From Symploca sp. SIO1C2 (GTDB taxonomy: Bacteria; Cyanobacteriota; Cyanobacteriia; Cyanobacteriales; Coleofasciculaceae): DNA of 64,000 nucleotides. The stretch lies in contig JAAHFP010000019.1 in NCBI GenBank assembly GCA_010672925.1, positions 59,234 to 123,233 of the forward strand. The letters run 5' to 3'. Each line of letters starts with the position of its first letter. Position 1 is the stretch's first letter. A program made the position numbers and the translations under genes. The notes under the pieces were generated by a model that did no database searches, was not told the DNA's origin, and saw only the letters and a program-made list of their open reading frames with translations. Of this stretch, positions 46,901 through 54,062 are shown one piece after another.

Positions 46901-48016
46901 AAACTGGCGCAATTTGATGATGATGGGAATGTGCGACGTGCAGCAGTAGAAGCAATTGCCCACTATGGCTGGAAGGATGAGCCTGATACTTTACCCTTGC
47001 TCCAAAAATTGGCTCAATCTGATAAAAATTGGTTGGTGCGACGTGCAGCAGTAGAAGTAATTGCCCGTGTCTGGAAGGATAACCCTGATACTTTACCCTT
47101 GCTCCAACAATCGGCTCAATCTGATAAAAATGAGTATGTGCGACATGCAGCAGTAGAAGTAATTGCCCGTGACTGGAAAGATAACCCTGATACTTTGCCC
47201 CTACTCCAACAATGGGCACAATTTGATAAAGATGGGAACGTGCGAAGTATAGCAGTAGAAGCAATTGCCCGTTATTGGAAGGATGAGTCTGATACCTTAC
47301 CTCTGCTCCAACAACTGACACAATCTAATGAAGATGGGAATATACCAAGTGTAGCAGTACGAGAAATTGCTCGTGGCTGGAAAGATGACCCCAATACCTT
47401 ACCCCTACTCCAAGAACTAGCACAATCTGATCAAGATGGGAATGTGCGAAGTGCAGCAGTACGAGAAATTGCTCGTGGCTGGAAAAATGACCCCAATACC
47501 TTACCCCTACTCCAAGAACTAGCACAATCTGATCAAGATGGGAATGTGCGAAGTGCAGCAGTACGAGGAATTGCTCGTGGCTGGAAAGATGACCCCAATA
47601 CCTTACCCCTGCTCCAAAAATCAGCTCAATCTGATAAAGATGGGAATGTGCGACATGCAACAGTACGAGAAATCGTCCGTGGCTGGGAGGATAACTCTGA
47701 GACTTTACCACTGCTCCAAAAATCAGCTCAATCTGATGAATATTGGGATTTGCGATATACAGCAGTAGAAGAAATAGCTCGTGGCTGGAAAGATGAACCT
47801 TGGATGTTAGGATTTTTATGCGATCGCGTCCTCAATGACCCCTTTGAGCGTCAGGAAGACTGGGAAGACAATCCTCGACAATTAGCACTTAGGATTATCA
47901 TTGAAAAATATCCCAACAATCCCCAGATTCTACCCCTCTTAAGGGACAAAGCCGAAAATGACTCAGATGAACAACTTCGGGAATTTGCTAGTCAGAAATT
48001 GGCAGAATTCATGTAG
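43991..48016 (+). CDS. NACHT-domain NTPase with ~15 tandem 34-residue HEAT-like repeats
   Basis: A 1341-residue STAND protein. The N-terminal ~240 residues are helical and not assigned (possible effector or NACHT-associated helical domain). Walker A is ILGDPGSGKSMFLQ (about 296) and Walker B VLVMFDGLDEV (about 375), followed by VIVTSRIIGY sensor and winged-helix segments to about 650. Residues about 755-1285 are near-identical 34-residue repeats, consensus PDTLPLLQKLAQSDKDGNVRSAAVREIARGWKDD. NACHT-HEAT proteins are candidate antiphage or programmed-response sensors. Unlike the gene at 25628, no protease domain is fused. It is preceded by TCAATTC heptamers (43948-43975) and a toxin-immunity fragment. 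Confidence 0.9.
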   Translation: MAEPWITLGVILKDLFLKDVLLELGKGALEDYVKDFFKGCITGGIESAKAVVLKKALGEAVQEFLRIVEDELELRCEVPGAQIRDNYQLPMKKFIRHQEVKPLLGKAFAKDCRKIDSKQLGKIWRQYYPQAMPTEFDWDRVAQQYLIEVKRIVKQSPELKTLLELETLEAIEKNTQETAGIIPDFNLKAYQEGLQERYANLNLDSLDTSVYDYREKLKVWQVFVPQNVRECQEFLPQVYEIPKEHQRRLRESNELEAEIDSQTWERYKKIYYEQPVRSILDLVNQIWENTSNPYLVILGDPGSGKSMFLQYLALNWARSPLDNAIELLIPLLIELRTYNRDRNSKCKDLLEFFHKGNVIHRLNQHQLQEKLKAGKVLVMFDGLDEVFDPTQRDEVITDIHRFTNEYPQVRVIVTSRIIGYKPQRLRDAEFRHFLLQDLDSEQIKNFIYRWHELTFIDETDKLRKRSRLQQSIDNSKAIAELAGNPLLLTMMAILNRNQELPRDRPELYNQASRLLLHQWDGSRNLLADPRINPVTIDYKDKQAMLRQIAHFMQAADKGLAGNLIRGDDLERILIDYLDSIKVGDARTVARLLIEQLRSRNFILCFLGGDSYGFVHRTFLEYFCAWEHVWQFQQTQRLSIEELKTEVFGNHWQDESWHEVLRLIAGMIDARFTGEIIEYLISQDGEGEKFSNLFLAAECLAEVRNLSGIATTADKLLELIKGLTKYDFNYDYESSGEEAKLRDIRTKAVAAVAMTWQEHPETLALLKKWAQSDRHGYVRSAAVEKIARGWKDDPDTLTLLKHLAQSDEDGNVRSAVVIEIARGWKDDPDTLPLLQKWAQSDKNWLIGDAVVGEIARGWKDKPDTLPLLQQWAQFSKNWLVGIAAVGEIARGWKDKPEILPLLKKWAQSDRHGYVRSAAVEKIARGWKNEPDTLPLLQKLAQFDDDKDVRSTAVEEISRGSKDEPDTLPLLQKLAQFDDDGNVRRAAVEAIAHYGWKDEPDTLPLLQKLAQSDKNWLVRRAAVEVIARVWKDNPDTLPLLQQSAQSDKNEYVRHAAVEVIARDWKDNPDTLPLLQQWAQFDKDGNVRSIAVEAIARYWKDESDTLPLLQQLTQSNEDGNIPSVAVREIARGWKDDPNTLPLLQELAQSDQDGNVRSAAVREIARGWKNDPNTLPLLQELAQSDQDGNVRSAAVRGIARGWKDDPNTLPLLQKSAQSDKDGNVRHATVREIVRGWEDNSETLPLLQKSAQSDEYWDLRYTAVEEIARGWKDEPWMLGFLCDRVLNDPFERQEDWEDNPRQLALRIIIEKYPNNPQILPLLRDKAENDSDEQLREFASQKLAEFM
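46260..47810. repeat. 102-bp tandem repeat array (34-residue units)
   Basis: About 15 copies of a 102-bp unit. Copies near 47375-47475 and 47477-47577 are almost identical in DNA, and the unit at 46695 nearly duplicates the one at 46285. One unit carries an extra codon (IAHYGWKDE). Confidence 0.92.
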
Positions 48017-48222
48017 GGGCGGGTTTAGGGATAATCTGGGAAGTTGCAAAATAATCTTGGTACAAAACCCGCCCTGATGTCACCTCCTGAGTTCTGATGC
48101 TTCACCCACCCTGATGTTAACCGGTAGACAAAGACAGGCAGGATGCCTGTTCCACGGGAATGTTATTGTTGGGTAAAGCTGCGATGAATACCAGCGACTC
48201 AACCCAACCTACGGGGCAAGCG
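48017..48222. repeat. Three dispersed repeats after NACHT gene
   Basis: GTAGGGGCGGGTTTA..AAACCCGCCCT palindrome (48015-48085), ACAGGCAGGATGCCTGTTCCAC palindrome (about 48135; again at 48528-48556) and a TTGGGTAAAGCTGCGATGAA block shared with 53920-53975. No gene. Confidence 0.75.
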
Positions 48223-48230
48223 ATGGCACT

Positions 48231-48488
48231 ATGTCAAACAAGACATTCGACCTTAAACAATTACCATCCAGTGTTACCGAATTACTTTCTTTGATGCAAG
48301 ATGACCAAGAAATAATCATTACTAATGATAATATCCCGGTTGCTAGATTAACTAGACTTAATCCTGTTGTTCAAACTAAATTGAAATTAGAAGAAACGCC
48401 TAAACCTGGATTAAATTTGGGTGCTATGGTGATGAGTGATGATTTTGATCAACCTTTGCCAGATGAGTTCTGGTTGCAAAATCCATGA
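48231..48488 (+). CDS. VapB/Phd-type antitoxin
   Basis: An 85-residue antitoxin: MSNKTFDLKQLPSSVTELLSLM (Phd/YefM-like fold), EIIITNDNIPVARLTRL (beta-hairpin typical of this class) and an acidic tail PGLNLGAMVMSDDFDQPLPDEFWL that binds a PIN-domain toxin. The stop overlaps an ATG (ATGA), the usual coupling to vapC, but the toxin gene is destroyed after about 12 codons. Confidence 0.8.
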   Translation: MSNKTFDLKQLPSSVTELLSLMQDDQEIIITNDNIPVARLTRLNPVVQTKLKLEETPKPGLNLGAMVMSDDFDQPLPDEFWLQNP

Positions 48489-48520
48489 AATGATTCTGAG
48501 ATACACATACATTACCTATG
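48485..48520 (+). pseudogene. vapC (PIN toxin) remnant
   Basis: Starting in the ATGA overlap, the frame reads M-K-stop-F-stop-DTHTLPM, recognisable as the degraded start of a PIN toxin (MK.LLDTHTL). A palindromic repeat (ACAGGCAAGATGCCTGTTCC) follows at once, so the toxin body has been deleted. Confidence 0.55.
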
Positions 48521-48563
48521 AGCGTTAGATAAAAACAGGCAAGATGCCTGTTCCACAAGATTA

Positions 48564-49595
48564 TTACTTATTCTCAATTCTCTCCAACCAACTCAACACA
48601 TCGGACAAACCTGTAAAATCTAGAATCTCGTCTGTTAGACTTTCTAACTCTGCCAAAGACAAGCTTTCCACTTGGCTAACCATTGCTGCTGGAATTTCTC
48701 CAAAACGCTTTTGCAGTAAGCGCTTCACTAGAGAGATCGCTTGGATAATTTGTCCTTCTTCTTTACCCTCCTTTCTTCCTGCTTCCTTGGCTTTTTCTCT
48801 GGCATAGGCTATACGCCCTTTCTCCTCTTGTAACATCATCCCTCGCTGATCTAATGTTTCCCACTCTTCTACTGTCATTTTCGCTTGATTGGCAATATTT
48901 AAAGCCAGTTCTATCTCGCTTACTTCTCCTAAACTCTCTGGTATGGCATCCAAGGTAGCTGCTTCTTTAATAAAATAAATCCACTTATCACTTAAACTCG
49001 TTAATTCTGACAGAGTTTTCTTGAATTTCGGCAATTCTATAAAGATTAATTGTAATTCTGCATCGGGATATTCAAACCTACCAGTCTCTTCTTTAAACAC
49101 AAAGTGATTGATAACATTAGTAGTCTCGTTAAACATAATACAGTCGGTGACAGTTAACGTAATGACTGGGGTGAGGCTAAGATATAGAGCATCAGTAGGA
49201 AAATCTGGTCTCTTGGTGAAACATGCTGATTTTTCGTCGCTTCTTTCATAAGAAACCCGGTTTTTGCTCAGATGGTTTTCGTCAATGCTTAGTTGATTAT
49301 TATAAGCTTTAGTCAGGTTATAAAACACCTGTTTACTAAAAGCACTGACCCCGGCAATTTGAATTTTAATCACTACAATAGAACCGTCAAATAAAACTGC
49401 TTTAATATCTAGATAACTATCTTTTAAAGTCATTATTTGACCGGGGTTATAGGGATTAACTATAGTTAGAGATTTGATGGTTGGCTCCCCTTTATAGATA
49501 ATCGCATTGAGAAAGCTGATTAAGACTTGTTGGCTTTGTTCGGAACCGAAAATTTTCTTGAAGGCATAATCGACCTTGGGACTAATAAATTTCAT
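48564..49595 (-). CDS. Rpn/PD-(D/E)XK family nuclease-transposase protein
   Basis: A 343-residue member of the recombination-promoting nuclease (Rpn)/YhgA-like group: MKFISPKVDYAFKKIFGSEQ, LISFLNAII, KDSYLDIKAVLFDGSIVVIKIQIAG, FSKQVFYNLTKAYNNQL. In active relatives the second acidic motif reads E-x-Q (VEIQ); here it is K-I-Q, so the catalytic Glu is replaced by Lys. An unusual segment (KNRVSYERSDEKSACFTKRPDFP) around residues 110-135 looks repeat-derived. The C-terminus is the usual coiled-coil region with EEWETLDQRGMMLQEE. Probably catalytically impaired. Confidence 0.85.
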   Translation of the reverse strand: MKFISPKVDYAFKKIFGSEQSQQVLISFLNAIIYKGEPTIKSLTIVNPYNPGQIMTLKDSYLDIKAVLFDGSIVVIKIQIAGVSAFSKQVFYNLTKAYNNQLSIDENHLSKNRVSYERSDEKSACFTKRPDFPTDALYLSLTPVITLTVTDCIMFNETTNVINHFVFKEETGRFEYPDAELQLIFIELPKFKKTLSELTSLSDKWIYFIKEAATLDAIPESLGEVSEIELALNIANQAKMTVEEWETLDQRGMMLQEEKGRIAYAREKAKEAGRKEGKEEGQIIQAISLVKRLLQKRFGEIPAAMVSQVESLSLAELESLTDEILDFTGLSDVLSWLERIENK

Positions 49596-50008
49596 CTATA
49601 TCTCCCTTGTTAATCTTATAAATCAGTAAATGTAGGTTAATTTATTATAACAAAAAGCAAACAGTATGATTGTTTTGAAAGACTATTAAGTATTCTCCAT
49701 ACTATTCAAAAAACTGGACAAGTTAGACAAAACTGTAAAATTAAAAATATTGTCTATTAAACCTTATAACTGGAGTTTAGAATATGACAAAATAACCTAG
49801 TGCTACAGCATTTCTCAATAAGAGTGAGGTACATTCCCCATTCCCTATTCCCCATTCCCCATTCCCAAAAACCAGGATCTTTGTACCTCATCAGCGTGGG
49901 AAACGCTATATGTTGATTGCGAGTCTATAAACAGCTATGATAGAGTGGTACATTTTTACTGGTGCCACCTGCGAGTGGGCTAGGAAAAATACTAATTATT
50001 AGTGGCTT
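49596..50008. other. Intergenic region with inverted CCATTCC repeat block
   Basis: A+T-rich. CCCATTCC-type heptamers and CCAGGATCTTTGTACCTC (49837-49895) form the reverse copy of the block at 19236-19297. It separates the Rpn gene from the divergent three-gene cassette. No gene was seen. Confidence 0.7.
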
Positions 50009-50734
50009 ATGTCCATCACGTCGCGGAGTATACAAAAGCTACTTCGGGAGAATATATCGGGGGGTGAGCCCCTCCAAGTTTCCCCTGAGCAAGCCCAAGA
50101 ACTGGCGGAGGACTTGGTGACAAGGGTTGAATCTCTGGCGGGCGTCAAGCGCAATGATCACTGCCACCATTACCATCGTTACCAAGGGGGGTCAGGCACA
50201 TCCAACCAGCCAACCGACTCCCTCTGCTGTTGTATTTTGTTAGAGGAATCGCTTGAACGCTGGTATCGCAATCACACCCATTTACATTTGCGAAGAAGTC
50301 CTGAGGAACAACTCTGGGTAGAGTTGGATGAGGAGCGATCGCCTGTTCCCATTTCTGATATTAACGAGGTGGTTGCCCTAATCCAAGCATTTCGGCAGCG
50401 GGTTAACCAGCAACAAGCTCAGGCGGCCAAGCGCCAGAAACAGAAAGACCTCAAAGTTCAAGCCATCATAGCTCAGGTGCGCAAAATTGCTAAGGAAGAT
50501 CAATTTGACTTTGCCACTGAGGTGGATAGCGTTAAACTTAAGCTGATTATTCGCCTATCTGACAACGACTACTTTGCTATTTTGGTTCCCTTTAACCAGT
50601 TCAAAACGGTGTTACCCAAACTGCGCACTGCAATTCGAGCTCTCCGCGAGACCTACAACAGCGGCGTTCGCTTTAAAACCCATATCAAACGAGGCTATCG
50701 TCGTTCTGACTGGATTCGTCATCAGGACTTGTAG
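50009..50734 (+). CDS. Uncharacterised protein, first gene of MoxR-VWA cassette
   Basis: A 241-residue protein that could not be assigned. The N-terminus is helical, followed by a His-rich patch (DHCHHYHRYQGG), a CCC cluster (SLCCCILLEESLERW) and more His (HTHLHL). Residues 130-165 are a Gln/Lys-rich coil, and the C-terminus is alpha/beta (VKLKLIIRLSDNDYFAILVPF). The clustered His/Cys may bind metal. It lies upstream of, and on the same strand as, the MoxR and VWA genes. Confidence 0.65.
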   Translation: MSITSRSIQKLLRENISGGEPLQVSPEQAQELAEDLVTRVESLAGVKRNDHCHHYHRYQGGSGTSNQPTDSLCCCILLEESLERWYRNHTHLHLRRSPEEQLWVELDEERSPVPISDINEVVALIQAFRQRVNQQQAQAAKRQKQKDLKVQAIIAQVRKIAKEDQFDFATEVDSVKLKLIIRLSDNDYFAILVPFNQFKTVLPKLRTAIRALRETYNSGVRFKTHIKRGYRRSDWIRHQDL

Positions 50735-50799
50735 AAAAAGGCAGTCATATCATGTCCGGTTGAATACTTACACTTTGGTTGCAATAAGGCATCAACCCA

Positions 50800-51080
50800 C
50801 CCCTAACCCCTCCAAGGAGGGGAACCGGAGGCAGAAGGCAGAAGGGAAGAAAGAAAGTTGCAAGATAGGAGGGAACTATAACTGTTTACCCGAACTTGAT
50901 ATCACGATGAAAAAATTTTTTCACCATCATGCATGAAAATCCATCTCGACCCGTCTCCATGTCTCCGCGTCTGTAGCGTCTATTTTCAAGGCAGACTTCC
51001 ATTAACTTTTACCTCACAACGTAGGATGAAAATCCCTCTCTCCGCGTCTCCGTGTCCCCGCGTCCCCGCGTCTATTTTCA
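50800..51080. repeat. Repeat cluster between cassette genes
   Basis: CCTCCAAGGAGGGG palindrome (again in the CHAT gene), GGCAGAA heptamers, the reverse copy of the AACTTGATATCACGATG block, then CGCGTCTC/CGCGTCCC octamers and CTATTTTCAGATTAG directly before the MoxR ATG. An open frame at 50574-50936 is made of these repeats and is not called. Confidence 0.8.
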
Positions 51081-51092
51081 GATTAGAAGAAC

Positions 51093-52178
51093 ATGATCCG
51101 TATTGATGCTCACGAACTCTATCAAGTCCTGGAACTAACCCCACCGGAGCAAAATATTCTCCTGGTGGGGAAGCATGGTATTGGTAAGTCGGAAATTATT
51201 AGCCATTTCTACCGCCAGCGCCAGAACCTGCCCGTTATCCCCTTCTTTTTGGGACAGATGAGTGATCCGGGGGATTTGATTGGCTTGTTGCATAAAGATC
51301 CAGAAACAGGTCGTTCTGTTTTTTTGCCTCCCTACTGGTGGCCTGCCCCAGATCAGGCGGTGGTGCTCTTTTTAGATGAGCTTAACCGTGCCCGTCCCGA
51401 AATTTTGCAGGCAGTTCAAGACCTGACCCTCAACAAAACCTTGGCAGGTAAAGCCTTACCCCCCGGTAGTATTGTTATTGCTGCCGTTAATGCAGGTGAA
51501 GAATATCAACTAACGGAACTTGATCCAGCCCTAGTATCGCGGTTTAATCTCTACGAATTTGCACCGACTGTGGAAGATTGGTTGCTCTGGGCAGCTGAGC
51601 AAGATGTGGATTCACGGGTACTTACGTTTATCCAACAGCATCCGGAGCATCTTGATGGGGACAATCTTGACGCGGATACAGCGATCACTATGGCAGGCTT
51701 AGTCAAAACCCCGGATCGCCGTGCCTGGGCAAAAGTCTCGGATTTTGTACGCAACCACAAAGAACTAGAAGATATTCACTTTAAACTGATCGCAGGTATG
51801 GTGGGCAGTCGAGTTTGTCTAGCTTTCCGCCAAAGCCTTGCCAGTCAACGGGGTCTGAGTCCTGAGCAACTCCTTTTACAATTTGCCAAACATCGCAGCA
51901 AGCTCAAAAAACTGGAAATGCAAGACTTTGCCAGCTTAAATGAACAGGTCTTACTCTGGCTCAATGTAGGCCACTGTCCCGAAAAGCGTGCCGATAGTGC
52001 CCGGAAGAATCTGTTGAACTATCTCCAGTATCTCCGTAAGGCCAAACAACAAGAAGCGATCGCTCATTTTTCTTCCCTAGTTCAGAGTCCCAAATTTAGC
52101 GATGCTATGGGGTTTGTCGCTGAATCTATGGATCTGATTGATTTTTTGTCTGAATATTTGGAAGCGATTAAGGTATAG
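51093..52178 (+). CDS. MoxR-family AAA+ ATPase
   Basis: A 361-residue AAA+ chaperone-like ATPase. Walker A is LLVGKHGIGKSEII (about residue 29), Walker B VVLFLDELNRARPEILQAV (about 92), sensor 1 VIAAVNAGEEYQLTELDPALVSRFNLYEF with the arginine finger. The C-terminal lid is helical. MoxR ATPases act with VWA-domain partners to remodel or insert cofactors into target complexes. The DUF2201/VWA gene follows after a 9-mer repeat tract. It could also be a RavA-like stress system. Confidence 0.9.
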   Translation: MIRIDAHELYQVLELTPPEQNILLVGKHGIGKSEIISHFYRQRQNLPVIPFFLGQMSDPGDLIGLLHKDPETGRSVFLPPYWWPAPDQAVVLFLDELNRARPEILQAVQDLTLNKTLAGKALPPGSIVIAAVNAGEEYQLTELDPALVSRFNLYEFAPTVEDWLLWAAEQDVDSRVLTFIQQHPEHLDGDNLDADTAITMAGLVKTPDRRAWAKVSDFVRNHKELEDIHFKLIAGMVGSRVCLAFRQSLASQRGLSPEQLLLQFAKHRSKLKKLEMQDFASLNEQVLLWLNVGHCPEKRADSARKNLLNYLQYLRKAKQQEAIAHFSSLVQSPKFSDAMGFVAESMDLIDFLSEYLEAIKV

Positions 52179-52194
52179 CAGTTGTTAAAACAAT

Positions 52195-52395
52195 TCAAAA
52201 TTCAAAATTCAAAATTCAAAATTCAAGACAATTAGTGGGGCAATACTGCTCGGTTAAGCCCCAAATTTTCTCCCTCAGCTCCCTCAGCTCCCTCAGCTCC
52301 CTCAGCTCCCTCAGCTCCCTCAGCTCCCCCAGCTCCCTCAGCTTCCTCAGCTCCCTCAGCTTCCTCAGCTTCCTCAGCTCCCTCAGCTCCTCTGC
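52195..52395. repeat. AATTCAA and CTCAGCTCC (9-mer) tandem tracts
   Basis: Four AATTCAAA units (52195-52226), then about 13 units of a nonamer CTCAGCTCC/CTCAGCTTC (52269-52392). Being a multiple of three, the nonamer tract leaves the VWA frame open upstream. It ends TTTTGCTATATG, so its end abuts the VWA start. Confidence 0.9.
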
Positions 52396-52405
52396 CTTTT
52401 GCTAT

Positions 52406-53707
52406 ATGAAGACTTTCGCTCGTCACCGCATTGCTAGTATTGTGGAAAAGTGGCTGCTCGTTGAGCCCCTGTTGCTCGCGACCTGGACGAGTCATACCTT
52501 AGTATCTGAGCCCCGTATTAAAACTATTCGTGTTCAAAGGGGTAGAATCGAGTACAATCCGGGTTTTATTGAGCAGTTAAACGATCGCCTCCTTGAAGCT
52601 ACTTTACGCTTTGAAGCACTACGCATTCTCCTCAAACACCCCTACAGTCGCCGTCAAGCTCACTCGGCAACTAGCTATGCTGCCAGTAATTTAACCCTCC
52701 AGGAATATTTGCAAACCGAACTGCCCTTTCCTCGAGCACGGCATGTGTTTGGCGATCGCAGCTACGATAAACAATTCTTTGAGTTTTACTACCATAAACT
52801 GCTAGACCAAGAGCCCTCCTCAGCACCAACCTCCAGTTCCGAGGGGACGGCATCCGGAGCACTGAAAGCAGGGGGTACGGGAACAGGGGAAGCTGCACTT
52901 GAGTCTGTGTCTATTAAATCTGAATCCTCTGAAGCTGCATCGACTTCAACTCCCAGCGATCCCCCAACAGATCTACTATCAGTCTATACCGACCCAACTC
53001 TTAGCGGCATCGAAAATACCGACCAGTGGGATCAAGACGAATTGTTAAGCGATCGCCTTGATGAGCTGGTGAGAACCGCCCAAGCTAATAACAGTTGGGG
53101 CAGCATTGGGGGCAAGTTGCGGGAACAGATCTTGGCAAACCTGCACCCCAAGCTGGACTATCGGGCAGTCTTGCGCAAGTTTCGCACCTCTATCCTTAGC
53201 CAACAGCGACGGCTAACCCGTATGAAACCAAATCGCCGTTATGGGTTCGCCTATATGGGCAGCCGTCGTGACTTTACAACCCGACTGCTGTTTGCCATTG
53301 ATGTTAGCGGTTCGATGGGCACAGAAGAGCTTCGGCAAGGGTTTTCAGTGGTTAACCGCTTTTTTAACTACGGTGTGCCCACGATCGATGTAATTCAATT
53401 TGATGCGAAGATCACCACTGACATCATGACCTTCCGTCGCGCCCAGCAGAAGGTTCAATTAACAGGAAGAGGCGGGACAAATTTTGCCCCCGTCCTGGCT
53501 TATCTTAATGAGCACCGGGATTACGATGGCTTGATTATCTATACCGATGGCTATGCCCCTTGCCCCGAACCACCGCAGAATCGTCGCACTCGTATCTTGT
53601 GGTTGTTTGTTAGCGAGGAACATTACCGGAGTTGTTATCCCAATCTACAACACCTAGGGCAAGGAGCTTATCTCAAAGCAAATGCCCCGATCTCGGCGTC
53701 AGCATAA
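52406..53707 (+). CDS. DUF2201/VWA-domain metallopeptidase-like protein (MoxR partner)
   Basis: A 433-residue protein. The N-terminal region (MKTFARHRIASIVEKWLLVEPLLLATW) and RFEALRILLKHPYSRR match the DUF2201 peptidase-like part with a degraded HExxH. A Ser/Thr/Pro-rich linker (about 135-190) and coil follow. The C-terminal VWA domain has MIDAS FAIDVSGSMGTEE and later Asp/Thr positions (DVIQFDAKIT, GGTNFAP). The chosen ATG is the first residue of conserved sequence; the frame extends 171 nt upstream through the nonamer tract as poly Ser-Leu-Ser, possibly translated. Partner of the MoxR ATPase. Confidence 0.85.
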   Translation: MKTFARHRIASIVEKWLLVEPLLLATWTSHTLVSEPRIKTIRVQRGRIEYNPGFIEQLNDRLLEATLRFEALRILLKHPYSRRQAHSATSYAASNLTLQEYLQTELPFPRARHVFGDRSYDKQFFEFYYHKLLDQEPSSAPTSSSEGTASGALKAGGTGTGEAALESVSIKSESSEAASTSTPSDPPTDLLSVYTDPTLSGIENTDQWDQDELLSDRLDELVRTAQANNSWGSIGGKLREQILANLHPKLDYRAVLRKFRTSILSQQRRLTRMKPNRRYGFAYMGSRRDFTTRLLFAIDVSGSMGTEELRQGFSVVNRFFNYGVPTIDVIQFDAKITTDIMTFRRAQQKVQLTGRGGTNFAPVLAYLNEHRDYDGLIIYTDGYAPCPEPPQNRRTRILWLFVSEEHYRSCYPNLQHLGQGAYLKANAPISASA

Positions 53708-54062
53708 GGGATTTCCAAGTAAAAAACATTCCATCGCTAGGGGATCTAAAAGTAATGAAATTGTAGGGGCGAAGCATTTGGGGGATAATTTAACAGAAAA
53801 TATTAGATGTGTTCTATCCAAATGCTTCGCCCTGATGTTAGCCCTTAATTTCGATGCTTCACCCCTACAGCGTTATTGATTTATCTAATTCGGATGTTAG
53901 ATTTCGCCGATATTATTGTTTGGGTAAAACTGCGATGAATTCCTACGTATCAACCCAATCTACGAGGCAATTTTAAAAACTTACTGTACCCATAAAGTGG
54001 TGCGTTACGCTACGCTAACACACCCTACGATAGGTAATAAATTCTAAATTATTAACCTAAAA
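53708..54062. repeat. Palindromic repeats between VWA and CHAT genes
   Basis: GTAGGGGCGAAGCATTTGG..CAAATGCTTCGCCC (53763-53835) and the TAAAACTGCGATGAATTCC block (copy at 48175). No gene was seen in this convergent interval. Confidence 0.7.

Noticed and set aside
46180..47711. Minus-strand frames opposite the 34-residue repeats
   Set aside because: Shadows of the 102-bp repeat within a continuous NACHT gene.
50574..50936. 120-codon frame overlapping the cassette's first gene
   Set aside because: Its 3' half is repeat DNA and its 5' half overlaps a better gene in another frame.
52235..52405. Poly Ser-Leu N-terminal extension of the VWA protein
   Set aside because: Nonamer repeat with no ribosome site; conserved sequence starts at 52406. 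Kept as a question in the findings.
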